The notes beneath the pieces were generated by a model that had not been told where the DNA came from, did no database searches, and saw nothing but the letters and a program-made list of their open reading frames with translations. From positions 372,001-436,000 of the forward strand of contig NZ_VFPQ01000001.1 in the NCBI RefSeq assembly GCF_006716785.1: a DNA stretch of 64,000 bases. The letters are read 5' to 3'. Shown in pieces: positions 18,926-27,489 of the stretch. The DNA is from Thermopolyspora flexuosa (GTDB lineage Bacteria; Actinomycetota; Actinomycetes; Streptosporangiales; Streptosporangiaceae). How positions within the stretch are numbered: the stretch's first letter is position 1; every line of letters begins with the position of its first letter. Made by a program: the position numbers and the translations under genes.

Positions 18926-19834
18926 GTGGAGACGGTGGAGGAGGCCGCGGAGAAGGCCCTGGAGAAGGCCCCGGAGAAGGCCGTGGCGGAGCCCGCGGAG
19001 CGGGGCGGCCTCGCCGCGGCGCTGGCCGCGTCCCTCGGCGCGCTGCTGCGCCGGGTCTACGCCGAGGTCACCGCCGCGGCGCTGCGCGACGACCCGCGCG
19101 TCCGCGACTTCGTCGTGCTCGACACGCTCGCCGACCAGGACGCCGACTCGCAGCACGAGCTCGCCGAGCGGCTCGGCATCAACCGCACGATCATGGTCGG
19201 GCTGGTCGACCGCCTGGAGCGCGCCGGCCACGTGGTGCGCACCCGCAACCCCGCCGACCGCCGCTCGTACCTGCTGTCCATCACCCCCGCGGGCCGCGCG
19301 GCCCGGGACGAGCTGGGCCGGGCGGTCGCCGAGCGCGACGCCCGCCTCACCGCCGCGCTCACCCCCGCCGAGCGGCAACGCCTCACCGAGCTGCTCGGCC
19401 GCCTGCTGCCCGAGCCCGAGCCGCTGCCCGCCGTCGCCTACCTCGTCGCCCAGGCCCACTACCGGCTGCGCCGCCGCGGCGACGCGCTGCTCGCCGGAAC
19501 CGGCCTGCGCACCCGCCACTTCGGCGCCATGGCCGCCCTCGAGACGCTCGCCCCCTGCTCCCAGCAGCAATTCGCCCGGCAGATCAACGTCTCCGAGCCC
19601 GCCGCCGTGCCGATCGTCGAGGAGCTGGTACGGCTCGGCCTGGTCACCCGCGGCCGGGACCCGCGCGACCGCCGCCGCTACGCGCTCGAGCTGACCGACC
19701 TCGGCCGGGCCCGCCTGGGCTTCCTCCGCGACACGGTGAACCGCATGCAGGCCGAGGTCCTCGGCCTGCTCGGCCCCGACGGGGAACGCGAGCTACGCGC
19801 CCTGCTGGCCAAGCTCCTCGCCGGTCCGCGCTGA
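18926..19834 (+). CDS. Tandem MarR-domain regulator (fusion)
   Basis: 302 aa. Two MarR winged-helix domains lie in one chain: residues about 30-155 (LGINRTIMVGLVDRLERAGHV and NPADRRSYLLSITPAGR) and about 165-300 (INVSEPAAVPIVEELVRLG and DPRDRRRYALELTDLGRAR). Typical MarR proteins are about 150 aa and dimerise, so this chain may act as a pseudo-dimer. The first 25 residues are Glu/Ala/Lys-rich with EKAxEKAPEKA repeats. The start GTG 18926 is uncertain. Its 3' end overlaps the convergent DUF6542 gene by 42 nt. Confidence 0.85.
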   Translation: METVEEAAEKALEKAPEKAVAEPAERGGLAAALAASLGALLRRVYAEVTAAALRDDPRVRDFVVLDTLADQDADSQHELAERLGINRTIMVGLVDRLERAGHVVRTRNPADRRSYLLSITPAGRAARDELGRAVAERDARLTAALTPAERQRLTELLGRLLPEPEPLPAVAYLVAQAHYRLRRRGDALLAGTGLRTRHFGAMAALETLAPCSQQQFARQINVSEPAAVPIVEELVRLGLVTRGRDPRDRRRYALELTDLGRARLGFLRDTVNRMQAEVLGLLGPDGERELRALLAKLLAGPR

Positions 19835-20410
19835 CCGGTCGCCGCGGGGCTTGCCGTACACGCGGGGCTCGAAGTAGCCCTCGGGCTCGGGTGCGTACCC
19901 GTCCGGCCCGGTACGGCGGGGTCGCGGCATGCCCGGCCCGCCGTCCCGCCCGGTACGGCCCGGCCGCGGCCGGTCGCCCGGCCGCCGGGGACGCGACGGC
20001 CGCTCGCCGCGCGGCGCCTTGGCCGCGCGCAGCTCGTCGCGCAGCGCGCGCACGTTGGCGGGCAGGCCGCGGAACCAGGCGAGGACGAGGACGAGCGCCG
20101 TCCCCGCGAACAGCCACGGCGCCCCGCCCGACAGCGAGGTGAACATGCCCAGGCCGAACGCCTGGAGGAACGACGCCGCCCCCAGCGAGCGCAGCAGCTC
20201 GTTGACGAGCATCGCGATGAAGTAGATCAGCGGCGGGGTGACGACGAGGGTGAGCAGCTGGCGTGGGTTGATGAAGAGCACCGCCGTCACGCAGGCCGCG
20301 ATGAACGCGATGCCGATCACCGCCGGGGCCCCGGTGACGCAGGCGACGAGGGTGACGACGAAGATCAGCGCGATCGCCCCGCGTGCCGTCAGCCTGACCC
20401 GCGCTCCCAC
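19793..20410 (-). CDS. DUF6542-type membrane protein
   Basis: 205 aa. Four hydrophobic segments in residues about 10-125 (including IALIFVVTLVACVTG and APWLFAGTALVLVLAWFRGLP), then a basic Arg/Pro/Gly-rich cytoplasmic tail. The membrane part resembles actinobacterial DUF6542 proteins that sit beside rmuC/ychF. No function is known. Upstream of rmuC's 3' side in the opposite sense of flow, it follows rmuC by 23 nt and is probably co-transcribed with it. Confidence 0.7.
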   Translation of the reverse strand: MGARVRLTARGAIALIFVVTLVACVTGAPAVIGIAFIAACVTAVLFINPRQLLTLVVTPPLIYFIAMLVNELLRSLGAASFLQAFGLGMFTSLSGGAPWLFAGTALVLVLAWFRGLPANVRALRDELRAAKAPRGERPSRPRRPGDRPRPGRTGRDGGPGMPRPRRTGPDGYAPEPEGYFEPRVYGKPRGDRSARTGEELGQQGA

Positions 20411-20433
20411 CGCTCCTCACCACCCGCCTCGGC

Positions 20434-21837
20434 CTACCCGGACAACCTACCGTTCATCCGGTCGGTGGGGGAGTCACTTGCCGCGTTGTGACCCGGCGCC
20501 GCGCCGTTGAGCCCGCCGTTGAACTCGCCGTTCGCGTCGCCGCCGATCTCGCCGGGGCGGTCCGGCGGATCGCCGATCGACTCGAGCAGCTCGGGGGTGA
20601 CCAGGCCGCGGGGCAGGTCCTCGACGAGGGCGGGCTCGCGGAGCGTGCCCTCGACGAGCCCGAGGTCCCGCATCTTGCGGGCGCTCACCAGCACCCGGCT
20701 CTCCAGCGAGCCCACCGTGGTGTTGTACGCGGCCACCGCACGGGTGAGCGCCCGGCCCAGCGCGTCGACGTTGCGGCCCAGGCTGCCGAGCCGTTCGTAC
20801 AGCTCCCGGCCGAGGTCGAAGACGGCCCTGGCGTTGCGGCTGAGCGCCGCCTGCTGCCAGGCGTAGTGCGCGGTGCGCAGCATCGTGATCAGCGTGGTCG
20901 GAGTGGCGATGTGCACCCGGCGGCCCAGCGCATGCTCCAGCAGCCCGGGATCGCGCTCCAGCGCGGGCGCGAGGAACGCCTCGCCGGGGATGAACAGCAC
21001 GACGAACTCGGGCGCGGGCGAGAACGCCTGCCAGTACGCCTTGGCGGCTAGCCGGTCCACGTGCTCGCGCAGGTGGCGGGCGTGCGCGTCGAGCCGCTCG
21101 GCGACCACCGCCGGGTCGTCCGCCTCGGCCGCCTCCAGGTACGCGGCGAGCGAGACCTTGGCGTCGACGACGATGTTCTTGCCCCCGGCGAGCCGTACCA
21201 CCATGTCCGGGCGGACCGTGCCGTCGACGGTGGCCGCGGTCGCCTGCTCGTCGAAGTCGCAGAATCGCGACATCCCGGCGATCTCGGCCACCCGGCGGAG
21301 CTGCAGCTCGCCCCACCGGCCGCGCGCCTCGGGGCGGCGCAGCGCGCGCACCAGCGCCGCGGTCTGGTCGCGCAGCTCGTGCGAGCTCTGCCGGACGAAC
21401 TCCATCTGCTTGACCAGCTCGGCCTGGGCCTCCCGGCGCCGCGCCTCGGCCTCGCGCAGCTGCTCCTCGACCTTGGCGAGCGTCTCCCGCAGCGGGGTGA
21501 CGAGGTGTTCCACCGCCTGCTTGCGCCGCTCCAGCTCCCCGGCGGCCTCGGCCCGGCCCGCGGCGAGCCGGTTCTCGGCCAGCTCCAGGAAACGGAGGTT
21601 GTTGACGTCGAGCGCGCGGGTGGCGAGCGCCTGGAACCGGTCGGCGAGCCGTTCCTCGACGTAGCCGACCATCTCCTCGGCGGCCTTGGCCCGCGCCTCG
21701 GCCGCCGCGGCGCGCGCCGCCGCGCCCGCCGACTCGGCGGCGGCCCGGGCCCGGGCCAGCGCGAAACCGATCGCCATGCCCGCGGCGAGGCCGACGACGA
21801 GCAGTACGAGTGCGAGGAGGTCCACGCTCGCGATCAT
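20434..21837 (-). CDS. rmuC: DNA recombination protein RmuC homologue
   Basis: 467 aa. An N-terminal membrane anchor (about 4-28) is followed by a long coiled coil (about 30-160) and the RmuC nuclease-like domain (about 170-380) with GRWGELQLRRVAEIAGM, RPDMVVRL and VVDAKVSLAAYLEA. RmuC limits inversion at short inverted repeats in E. coli. ATG 21837 places the anchor at the N-terminus; the frame extends to 21870. It is divergent from ychF with a 67-nt gap. Confidence 0.92.
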   Translation of the reverse strand: MIASVDLLALVLLVVGLAAGMAIGFALARARAAAESAGAAARAAAAEARAKAAEEMVGYVEERLADRFQALATRALDVNNLRFLELAENRLAAGRAEAAGELERRKQAVEHLVTPLRETLAKVEEQLREAEARRREAQAELVKQMEFVRQSSHELRDQTAALVRALRRPEARGRWGELQLRRVAEIAGMSRFCDFDEQATAATVDGTVRPDMVVRLAGGKNIVVDAKVSLAAYLEAAEADDPAVVAERLDAHARHLREHVDRLAAKAYWQAFSPAPEFVVLFIPGEAFLAPALERDPGLLEHALGRRVHIATPTTLITMLRTAHYAWQQAALSRNARAVFDLGRELYERLGSLGRNVDALGRALTRAVAAYNTTVGSLESRVLVSARKMRDLGLVEGTLREPALVEDLPRGLVTPELLESIGDPPDRPGEIGGDANGEFNGGLNGAAPGHNAASDSPTDRMNGRLSG

Positions 21838-21890
21838 CCCAAGGCGACCGCTGCGCGAGCGCGCCGACACGCCCGGTCGTCCGCGGCACG

Positions 21891-21896
21891 TAAAAT
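21891..21896 (+). promoter_or_regulatory. -10 element of ychF (leaderless)
   Basis: TAAAAT, an AT-only hexamer except for its neighbours, ends 8 nt before GTG 21905. Confidence 0.5.
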
Positions 21897-21904
21897 CGGG
21901 CTAC

Positions 21905-22993
21905 GTGAGCCTCAGCATCGGCATCGTCGGCCTGCCCAACGTCGGCAAGTCCACCCTGTTCAACGCGCTGACCAAGAGCGGAAACGCCTTGGCGGCGAAC
22001 TACCCGTTCGCGACGATCGAGCCGAACGTGGGCATCGTCGGCGTGCCGGACCCCCGGCTGCAGAAGCTGGCGGAGATCTTCGGCTCGGCCCGGATCGTGC
22101 CCGCGAAGGTGGAGTTCGTCGACATCGCCGGCCTGGTCCGGGGCGCCTCGGAGGGCCAGGGCCGGGGCAACAAGTTCCTCGCCAACATCCGCGAGACCGA
22201 CGCGATCTGCCAGGTCATCCGGGTGTTCTCGGACCCGGACGTGACCCACGTGGACGGCGAGGTGTCGCCGGAGCGCGACATCGAGACGATCAACACCGAG
22301 CTCATCCTCGCCGACCTGCAGACCCTGGACAAGGCGCTGCCCCGGCTGCAGAAGGAGGCGCGGTTCAACAAGGAGCGCAAGGTCGTCCTCGACGCCGCCG
22401 AGGCCGCGGTCAAGATCCTCGACTCCGGCACCACGCTGTACAGCGCGGGCAAGCAGGGCGCGATCAACCTCGACGACCTGCGGGAGCTGCACCTGCTCAC
22501 CGCCAAGCCGTTCCTGTACGTGTTCAACCTCGACACCGACGAGCTGGCCGACACCGAGCTGCGCGCCCGGTTGTCCGCGCTCGTCGCCCCGGCCGAGGCG
22601 GTGTTCCTCGACGCCAAGCTCGAGTCCGAGCTGGTGGAGCTGCCCGAGGACGAGGCGATGGAGCTGCTGCAGTCGGTCGGCCAGGAGGAGTCCGGCCTCG
22701 CCCAGCTCGCCCGGGTCGGCTTCGAGACGCTCGGCCTGCAGACCTTCCTGACCGCGGGGCCCAAGGAGGCCCGCGCCTGGACGATCCGCAAGGGCGCCAC
22801 CGCCCCCGAGGCGGCCGGCGTCATCCACTCCGACTTCCAGCGCGGGTTCATCAAGGCGGAGGTCATCTCCTTCGACGACCTCGTCGAGGCGGGCTCCGTC
22901 GCCGCCGTCCGGGCCGCCGGAAAGGCGCGCATCGAGGGCAAGGACTACGTGATGCAGGACGGCGACGTCGTGGAGTTCCGGTTCAACGTGTGA
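21905..22993 (+). CDS. ychF: Redox-regulated ATPase YchF (OLA1 family)
   Basis: 362 aa from GTG 21905. Obg-like P-loop protein that prefers ATP: G1 GLPNVGKST, G3 DIAGLVRGASEG, NxxD-type region FNLDTDEL, and a C-terminal TGS domain (GAGxxG replaced by RKGATAPEAAGVIHSDFQRG). It binds ribosomes and influences translation and stress responses. The frame is open further upstream, antisense to rmuC, without support. Confidence 0.96.
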   Translation: MSLSIGIVGLPNVGKSTLFNALTKSGNALAANYPFATIEPNVGIVGVPDPRLQKLAEIFGSARIVPAKVEFVDIAGLVRGASEGQGRGNKFLANIRETDAICQVIRVFSDPDVTHVDGEVSPERDIETINTELILADLQTLDKALPRLQKEARFNKERKVVLDAAEAAVKILDSGTTLYSAGKQGAINLDDLRELHLLTAKPFLYVFNLDTDELADTELRARLSALVAPAEAVFLDAKLESELVELPEDEAMELLQSVGQEESGLAQLARVGFETLGLQTFLTAGPKEARAWTIRKGATAPEAAGVIHSDFQRGFIKAEVISFDDLVEAGSVAAVRAAGKARIEGKDYVMQDGDVVEFRFNV

Positions 22994-23038
22994 TTTCACC
23001 GCCGACCGGGCGTGCCATCAGGCATTTCTTTCCCTGTG

Positions 23039-23065
23039 GTCAGGAATATGTCGAATATTCCTGAC
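23039..23065 (+). terminator. AT-rich perfect hairpin after ychF
   Basis: Perfect 11-bp arms GTCAGGAATAT/ATATTCCTGAC with a 5-nt loop, 45 nt after the ychF stop. It is strikingly AT-rich for this DNA and has only a weak T stretch after it (ATCCTTTTG). It may be a terminator for ychF or an operator for the methyltransferase gene that follows. Confidence 0.45.
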
Positions 23066-23152
23066 AAGAAGATCCTTTTGATGGATCATGGCGTTGCCGA
23101 CGCGTACCGCCGCTAACCGCCCATCCGTGGCGCAGGGGAAAGAGAGGTTGGC

Positions 23153-23947
23153 ATGTCCGGTCAGCCTGGTAAGCCTGCGATCGACACGTCCGTGCCGCAT
23201 TCCGCCCGGGTGTGGAACTACTGGCTGGGCGGCAAGGACAACTTTCCCGTCGACCGGGAGCTCGGCGACCGGGTGAAGGCGGTCTACCCGGAAATCGTGA
23301 CCCTCGCCCGGGCCGGGCGCTACTTCCTCGCGCGGGTGGTGCGGTTCATGGCCGGGGAGGCCGGCATCCGCCAGTTCCTCGACATCGGCACCGGGCTGCC
23401 CACCGCGGACAACACCCACGAGATCGCCCAGCGCGTCGCCCCCGAGTCGCGGGTGGTCTACGTCGACAACGACCCGCTCGTGCTGGTGCACGCCGAGGCC
23501 CTGCTCACCAGCACGCCGGAGGGCAGGACCGAGTACATCCACGCCGACCTGCGGGAGCCCGAGGTCATCCTCGCCCGGGCCGCGGAGACGCTCGACTTCA
23601 CCCGGCCGATCGGGCTCACCCTCATGGGCATCCTGGGGCACATCGCGGACTACGACGAGGCCCGCTCGATCGTCCGCCGCCTGATCGACGGCCTGCCGTC
23701 CGGCAGCTACGTCGGCATCTACGACGGGTGCGCCTCCGGGGACGAGATCGTGCGGAGCGCCGAGGTCTACAACGACTCCGACACCCTGCCCTACATCGTC
23801 CGCCCGCCGGAGCAGATCAAGGGCTTCTTCGAGGGACTCGAGCTCGTGGAGCCGGGCGTGGTCCACATCCAGGAGTGGCGGCCCGAGGCGCCCCTCGACA
23901 CGCTGCCCCACGTGGACAGCATGGGCGGGGTCGGCCGCGTTCCCTGA
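23153..23947 (+). CDS. SAM-dependent methyltransferase, PF04672 family
   Basis: 264 aa. The DUF574/PF04672 hallmark ARVWNYWLGGKDNFPVDREL is near the N-terminus, followed by the SAM loop FLDIGTGLPTADNTHEIAQ and acidic VVYVDNDPLVL. The family is greatly expanded in Actinobacteria; substrates are unknown. GGGAAAGAGAGG precedes ATG 23153. A paralogue follows after 431 nt on the same strand. Confidence 0.9.
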   Translation: MSGQPGKPAIDTSVPHSARVWNYWLGGKDNFPVDRELGDRVKAVYPEIVTLARAGRYFLARVVRFMAGEAGIRQFLDIGTGLPTADNTHEIAQRVAPESRVVYVDNDPLVLVHAEALLTSTPEGRTEYIHADLREPEVILARAAETLDFTRPIGLTLMGILGHIADYDEARSIVRRLIDGLPSGSYVGIYDGCASGDEIVRSAEVYNDSDTLPYIVRPPEQIKGFFEGLELVEPGVVHIQEWRPEAPLDTLPHVDSMGGVGRVP

Positions 23948-24378
23948 CACCGCGCGGCGCCGTGCGGGAGCGGTTTGGAAGGGCCGTCCCTCCGGCGCGG
24001 GTCCGCGGCCTCGGGCTCCCCGGTGGGCGGGCCGCGGGCACCCGGACGGGACCTCCCGGTCCCGGTGACGGCGGCGCCGCCCGCGTCGCGTCCGGCACAC
24101 CGGCGTCGAGAGCCGTGTCCGCCTCGGCGGACCGGCGGCTCTCGGCGCCTTTCGTGTGTTCAGGGCCGCCGCCGCAGGTCACGGGCCCGGGTACGGCCGC
24201 GCCGGGCACGAATCCTGACCCGGCCGTGGACAGTGACGACACTCTCCGTGTTCCACCGAGTACGCTTTGCGACTACCGGCATGACGTCAAGGACAGCCGA
24301 TGCGGGAGTAAAGCGTGGGATTCGCGACCGGCCCGTCCGGCGTGCGCGGATCCCCCGGCTCATCTGGAGGTGCGGCCC
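23948..24378. other. Spacer between the two PF04672 genes
   Basis: No supported gene, although one long frame of the second methyltransferase runs through it. It contains a strong hairpin with a T-rich tail at 24107-24155 and a less GC-rich stretch (about 24230-24320), likely the promoter of the second gene. Confidence 0.5.
24107..24155 (+). terminator. Rho-independent-type terminator
   Basis: Outer stem CGAGAGCCG/CGGCTCTCG (24107-24115, 24136-24144) and inner stem TCCGCC/GGCGGA (24118-24123, 24126-24131), followed by CGCCTTTCGTGTGTT. It probably ends the first methyltransferase transcript. Confidence 0.55.
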
Positions 24379-25284
24379 GTGCCCTACCGACGATACGGCG
24401 ACGACGCGACGTGGCCCCCGGAGGACGGGTGGGCGGATGAGGCGGCGGTGCCTTTCTTTCATACCGGTGCGCCGGCGCCGCGTACGCGGTTCACCCCCGG
24501 CGTGGCGAGCTCCGCCCGGGTCTACAACTGGCTGCTGGGCGGCAAGGACAACTTCGCGGCGGATCGGGAGGCGGGCGCCCGGCTGCTCGAGGTGATGCCG
24601 GAGGCACGGCTGGCGGCGAGGGCCAACCGTGCCTTCCTGCGCCAGGCGGTACGGCGGCTCGCCGCGGCGGGGGTACGGCAGTTCATCGACATCGGATGCG
24701 GGCTGCCCGCCGACGAGAACACGCACGAGGTCGCCCAGCGCGCCGCGCCCGGGTCGCGGGTGGTCTACCTCGACATCGATCCGATGGTGGTGGCGCAGGC
24801 GCGGGCGCTGCTCGCCACCGACGACCGCACGATCGCGATACGGCGCACGATGTGCGACCCGTGGCGCATCGTCACCGACCCGGTGATCCGCCGCCACCTG
24901 AACTTCTCCCGGCCGATCGGCCTGCTGCTGCTCGCGGTGCTGCACTACCTGGTGCGCGACGCGGCGGCGTGCGAGGTGGTGCGGATCCTGCGCAAGATGC
25001 TCCCGCCGGGCTCGTTCCTCGTGCTCTCCCACCTGCTCGAGGACGGGCAACCCCAGACGTGGCTGGCGCGGGCGGTGTACGGCGAGGCGGTGGTGCCGGT
25101 GACCGCGCGTACCGCCGAGCGGATCGCGGAGCTGCTCGACGGGATGGAGCCGGTCGCCCACGGGGTCGCGCACATCTCCATATGGCTCGAGGGCGACGAG
25201 AGCGCCGGCCTCGGCTCCGTCTACGACCAGGCGGCCCTGAGACAGATCCCGCTGGTGTGCGCGATCGCGCGGATGCCCGCATGA
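24379..25284 (+). CDS. SAM-dependent methyltransferase, PF04672 family (second copy)
   Basis: 301 aa. Same hallmarks as the upstream gene: SSARVYNWLLGGKDNFAADR, IDIGCGLPADENTHEVAQRA, VVYLDIDPMVVAQ. It has about 35 extra N-terminal residues rich in acidic and aromatic residues. GTG 24379 is chosen for GGAGG at 24366-24370, 8 nt upstream; the frame is open far upstream without support. The two copies have diverged well beyond recent duplication, so they may act on different substrates. Confidence 0.88.
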   Translation: MPYRRYGDDATWPPEDGWADEAAVPFFHTGAPAPRTRFTPGVASSARVYNWLLGGKDNFAADREAGARLLEVMPEARLAARANRAFLRQAVRRLAAAGVRQFIDIGCGLPADENTHEVAQRAAPGSRVVYLDIDPMVVAQARALLATDDRTIAIRRTMCDPWRIVTDPVIRRHLNFSRPIGLLLLAVLHYLVRDAAACEVVRILRKMLPPGSFLVLSHLLEDGQPQTWLARAVYGEAVVPVTARTAERIAELLDGMEPVAHGVAHISIWLEGDESAGLGSVYDQAALRQIPLVCAIARMPA

Positions 25285-26113
25285 CCCCGGGACGTACGGC
25301 GGGCCGGCCGGGGCACGGGCCACGGCCGTGGACACGGCGCCCGGCACGGCGTACGGCATGGCGTGTCCGACGTGGTGTGTCCGACGGTGGCGTCCGGTGC
25401 GGTGGGGAAACGTTCGGCGACGGCGGCCGCCCGTTATCCGGGACGAGCTGGACAAACGTCAGAAACGCGGCGGCATTCGCTAGCAGCGGACATTGCCGCG
25501 AGTGTCGCCCGAATTGTCCACTTACTGACACCGTGTCCGAGTGGCGGGTGATGCGAATGTGCAGGTCATCGCGTATTTGGGCGGTTTCTTCCGATGCGTG
25601 ATGACCTGCCGCCGGCACGGCGGCGGCCCACGTTGTCCGTGTCCCTGATGGTGGGGCGGCGGGGCGGTAAGGGAAAGTATTCGCGGGGCCTCCGCACGCC
25701 CGCCGCCCCGGCCCGGACGGCCGGACGGCACGGGTGTGAGGAGCCTCACGCGGCGCGGGTCCGGAGCCGACGTCCACCCGTGGTGCGTCTTACCTGACGT
25801 CCCGTATTTCGGGACGACTGTGGCGTGAAGGATAGGGAGGTCTGACCTTCGGGGGAACGCTATGTGGCGCGGCGGATGTCGCGGACCGGGCGTAATGTGC
25901 GTTGTTCACATCGGCGTCCCACCGGGATAGCGGTGCGTCGACGGTGATGCATACCCGGTTTGCGTAGTTGCGGCGATGCTTGCAGCATGGGCGTGGCTTT
26001 CCTGTAACAATTGGCAAGGCCGCTAGGGTGAACACTTCATCGGGCATAAGCAGGACTGAAAGTACTCGGACTAGAGCGCGCCGGCCCGCAGGACAGGCGC
26101 GAGCGGAGGCGTG
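25285..26113. other. 829-nt region before the T4SS-like operon
   Basis: No gene is supported on either strand; open frames are compositional. Base composition falls toward the right. It holds the 14-mer CGTCTTACCTGACG (25786-25799), the overlapping hairpin CGTCCCG-TATTT-CGGGACG (25798-25816) and a small palindrome ATGCT-TGC-AGCAT (25976-25988). It is long for this genome and probably contains the operon promoter and leader; a small RNA cannot be excluded. Confidence 0.45.
25786..25816 (+). promoter_or_regulatory. 14-mer plus hairpin upstream of T4SS-like operon
   Basis: CGTCTTACCTGACG at 25786-25799 overlaps a 7-bp hairpin at 25798-25816, about 300 nt before the operon start. The same 14-mer lies on the minus strand at 2938-2925 before the second kinase gene, also close to an inverted repeat. 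Confidence 0.45.
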
Positions 26114-27118
26114 ATGGCTCGCAGGTCGACCGTCCAGCAGGTCGCTGGCGACCACGAGCAGTCGGCGTACCCTTCGCCGGATCTTGACCTGGTGCCCCGG
26201 GGGCGTCGCGGGCGCCGGCTGCGCTGGAGCGGCAGCGGCGGCCGGTGGCTCGTCTGGATCGGACGGGCCGTGCTGTGGGCGTTGATCATCGTGATCCTGT
26301 TCAACGGGGTGCGGGCGCCGTTCGAAAGGTTCACTCAGGGGGAGCCCGCTCCGGCGGAGCCGACCGCCACGCCGGGCGCCGGGTTCCCCACCGAGCAGGC
26401 CGTCTCCTTCGCCAACCAGTTCGCCGCCGCCTACCTCAACTTCGACGCGGCCAACCCCGCCGTGCGCGCCCAGAAGCTCAAGCCGTTCCTGCCCGAAGCG
26501 GCCCACGACCAGTTCGGCTGGAACGGCTTCGGCCGCATGCAGGTCGTCGGCATCCAGCTCTCCCACGTCGAGGTGCAGGACGCCAACAACGGCGTGATCA
26601 CGTTCATGGTGCACTCGGGGGAGCGCCGCTGGCTGTTCTCCGTCCCGGTGTACGCCAGGGACGGCCGGTTCGTGGTCTCCCAGCGTCCCGCCCTGCTTCC
26701 CGCCCCGGGGCCCGCGGAGCTGCCCCCGGCGCCGCAGACCGAGCAGGACGAGGCGACGGCGGCCGAGCTCACCCCGCAGCTCAAGGGCTTCTTCGAGGCG
26801 TTCGCGTCCGGCGACGCGGAGCAGCTGCGGCGGTACGTCGCCGCCGGCGTCGACATCCAGGGCTTCAACGGGGCGTTCACACTCGCCCAGCTCAAGCAGG
26901 TGATCGTGCCCCCGGGCGGCAACACGAGGTCGGTCACCGCGATCGTGGTGTGGGCGATCCCGGCGAGCACGCCGACCGCCGACCCCGCGGCCCAGCCCAC
27001 GGACGCGCCGGTGGACCCGCCCGGCGCGCTCGAGCAGGCCTATCGGCTCACGGTGGAGAAGCAGGGTGACAAGTGGTTCGTCAAGGACGTCCGCGGTGCG
27101 AGCCGGGCCGTGGAGTGA
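26114..27118 (+). CDS. TcpC/VirB8-like conjugal transfer protein
   Basis: 334 aa. A basic cytoplasmic N-terminus and one membrane span (about 43-63) precede two NTF2-like domains, about 90-195 (AVSFANQFAAAYLNFD) and 215-330 (LKGFFEAFASGDAEQLRRYV). This is the layout of TcpC, the VirB8-like scaffold of Gram-positive conjugation machines. ATG 26114 has GGAGG 4 nt upstream; GTG 26111 is an alternative. First gene of a seven-gene run on one strand. Confidence 0.8.
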   Translation: MARRSTVQQVAGDHEQSAYPSPDLDLVPRGRRGRRLRWSGSGGRWLVWIGRAVLWALIIVILFNGVRAPFERFTQGEPAPAEPTATPGAGFPTEQAVSFANQFAAAYLNFDAANPAVRAQKLKPFLPEAAHDQFGWNGFGRMQVVGIQLSHVEVQDANNGVITFMVHSGERRWLFSVPVYARDGRFVVSQRPALLPAPGPAELPPAPQTEQDEATAAELTPQLKGFFEAFASGDAEQLRRYVAAGVDIQGFNGAFTLAQLKQVIVPPGGNTRSVTAIVVWAIPASTPTADPAAQPTDAPVDPPGALEQAYRLTVEKQGDKWFVKDVRGASRAVE

Positions 27119-27169
27119 GGCCGGTGGCCGGGCCGGTGGTCGTGACGGCCATGAGCAGGAGGACCCACA

Positions 27170-27454
27170 TTGATCGTGCAGACCATGGTGCAGACGCTGG
27201 AAGGTCTTGCCACCCCGGCCCCGAGCCCCACCGGAGTGGACACCCAGGGCCTCGCCGATTTCCTGCGTGGCTTCTTCGGTCCGCTCTTCCTGGTGGTCGT
27301 CTCGGTCGTTGCGATTTTTTTCCTTTTTACCCGTGAAATCACCAGGTTCGTGCAGTTCATTATTCTGGCGATCGGCATCGGCATTATTTTCTACGTACCC
27401 AACATCATCGAGGTGACGGCTCGGGCGATCGCGGGGGCGCTTGGCATCAGGTAG
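27170..27454 (+). CDS. Small two-span membrane protein of T4SS-like operon
   Basis: 94 aa. A short Thr/Pro-rich N-terminus precedes two hydrophobic segments (about 37-57 and 62-80, including FFGPLFLVVVSVVAIFFLF and FIILAIGIGIIFYVP). Size and topology recall VirB2/TrbC pilins or TcpD-type proteins, but sequence identity is not evident to me. The TTG start at 27170 is favoured by GGAGG 7 nt upstream (27158-27162). Local GC is lower than in neighbours, as expected for Phe/Ile-rich spans. Confidence 0.7.
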   Translation: MIVQTMVQTLEGLATPAPSPTGVDTQGLADFLRGFFGPLFLVVVSVVAIFFLFTREITRFVQFIILAIGIGIIFYVPNIIEVTARAIAGALGIR

Positions 27455-27489
27455 CCGGGATCGAGTAGCGGGAGAGGAGGGGGAACCAG

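Noticed and set aside
23948-24378. Protein-coding extension of the second PF04672 methyltransferase upstream to 23212
   Set aside because: That frame overlaps the first methyltransferase and a terminator hairpin, and lacks family homology until about residue 35 of the chosen start.
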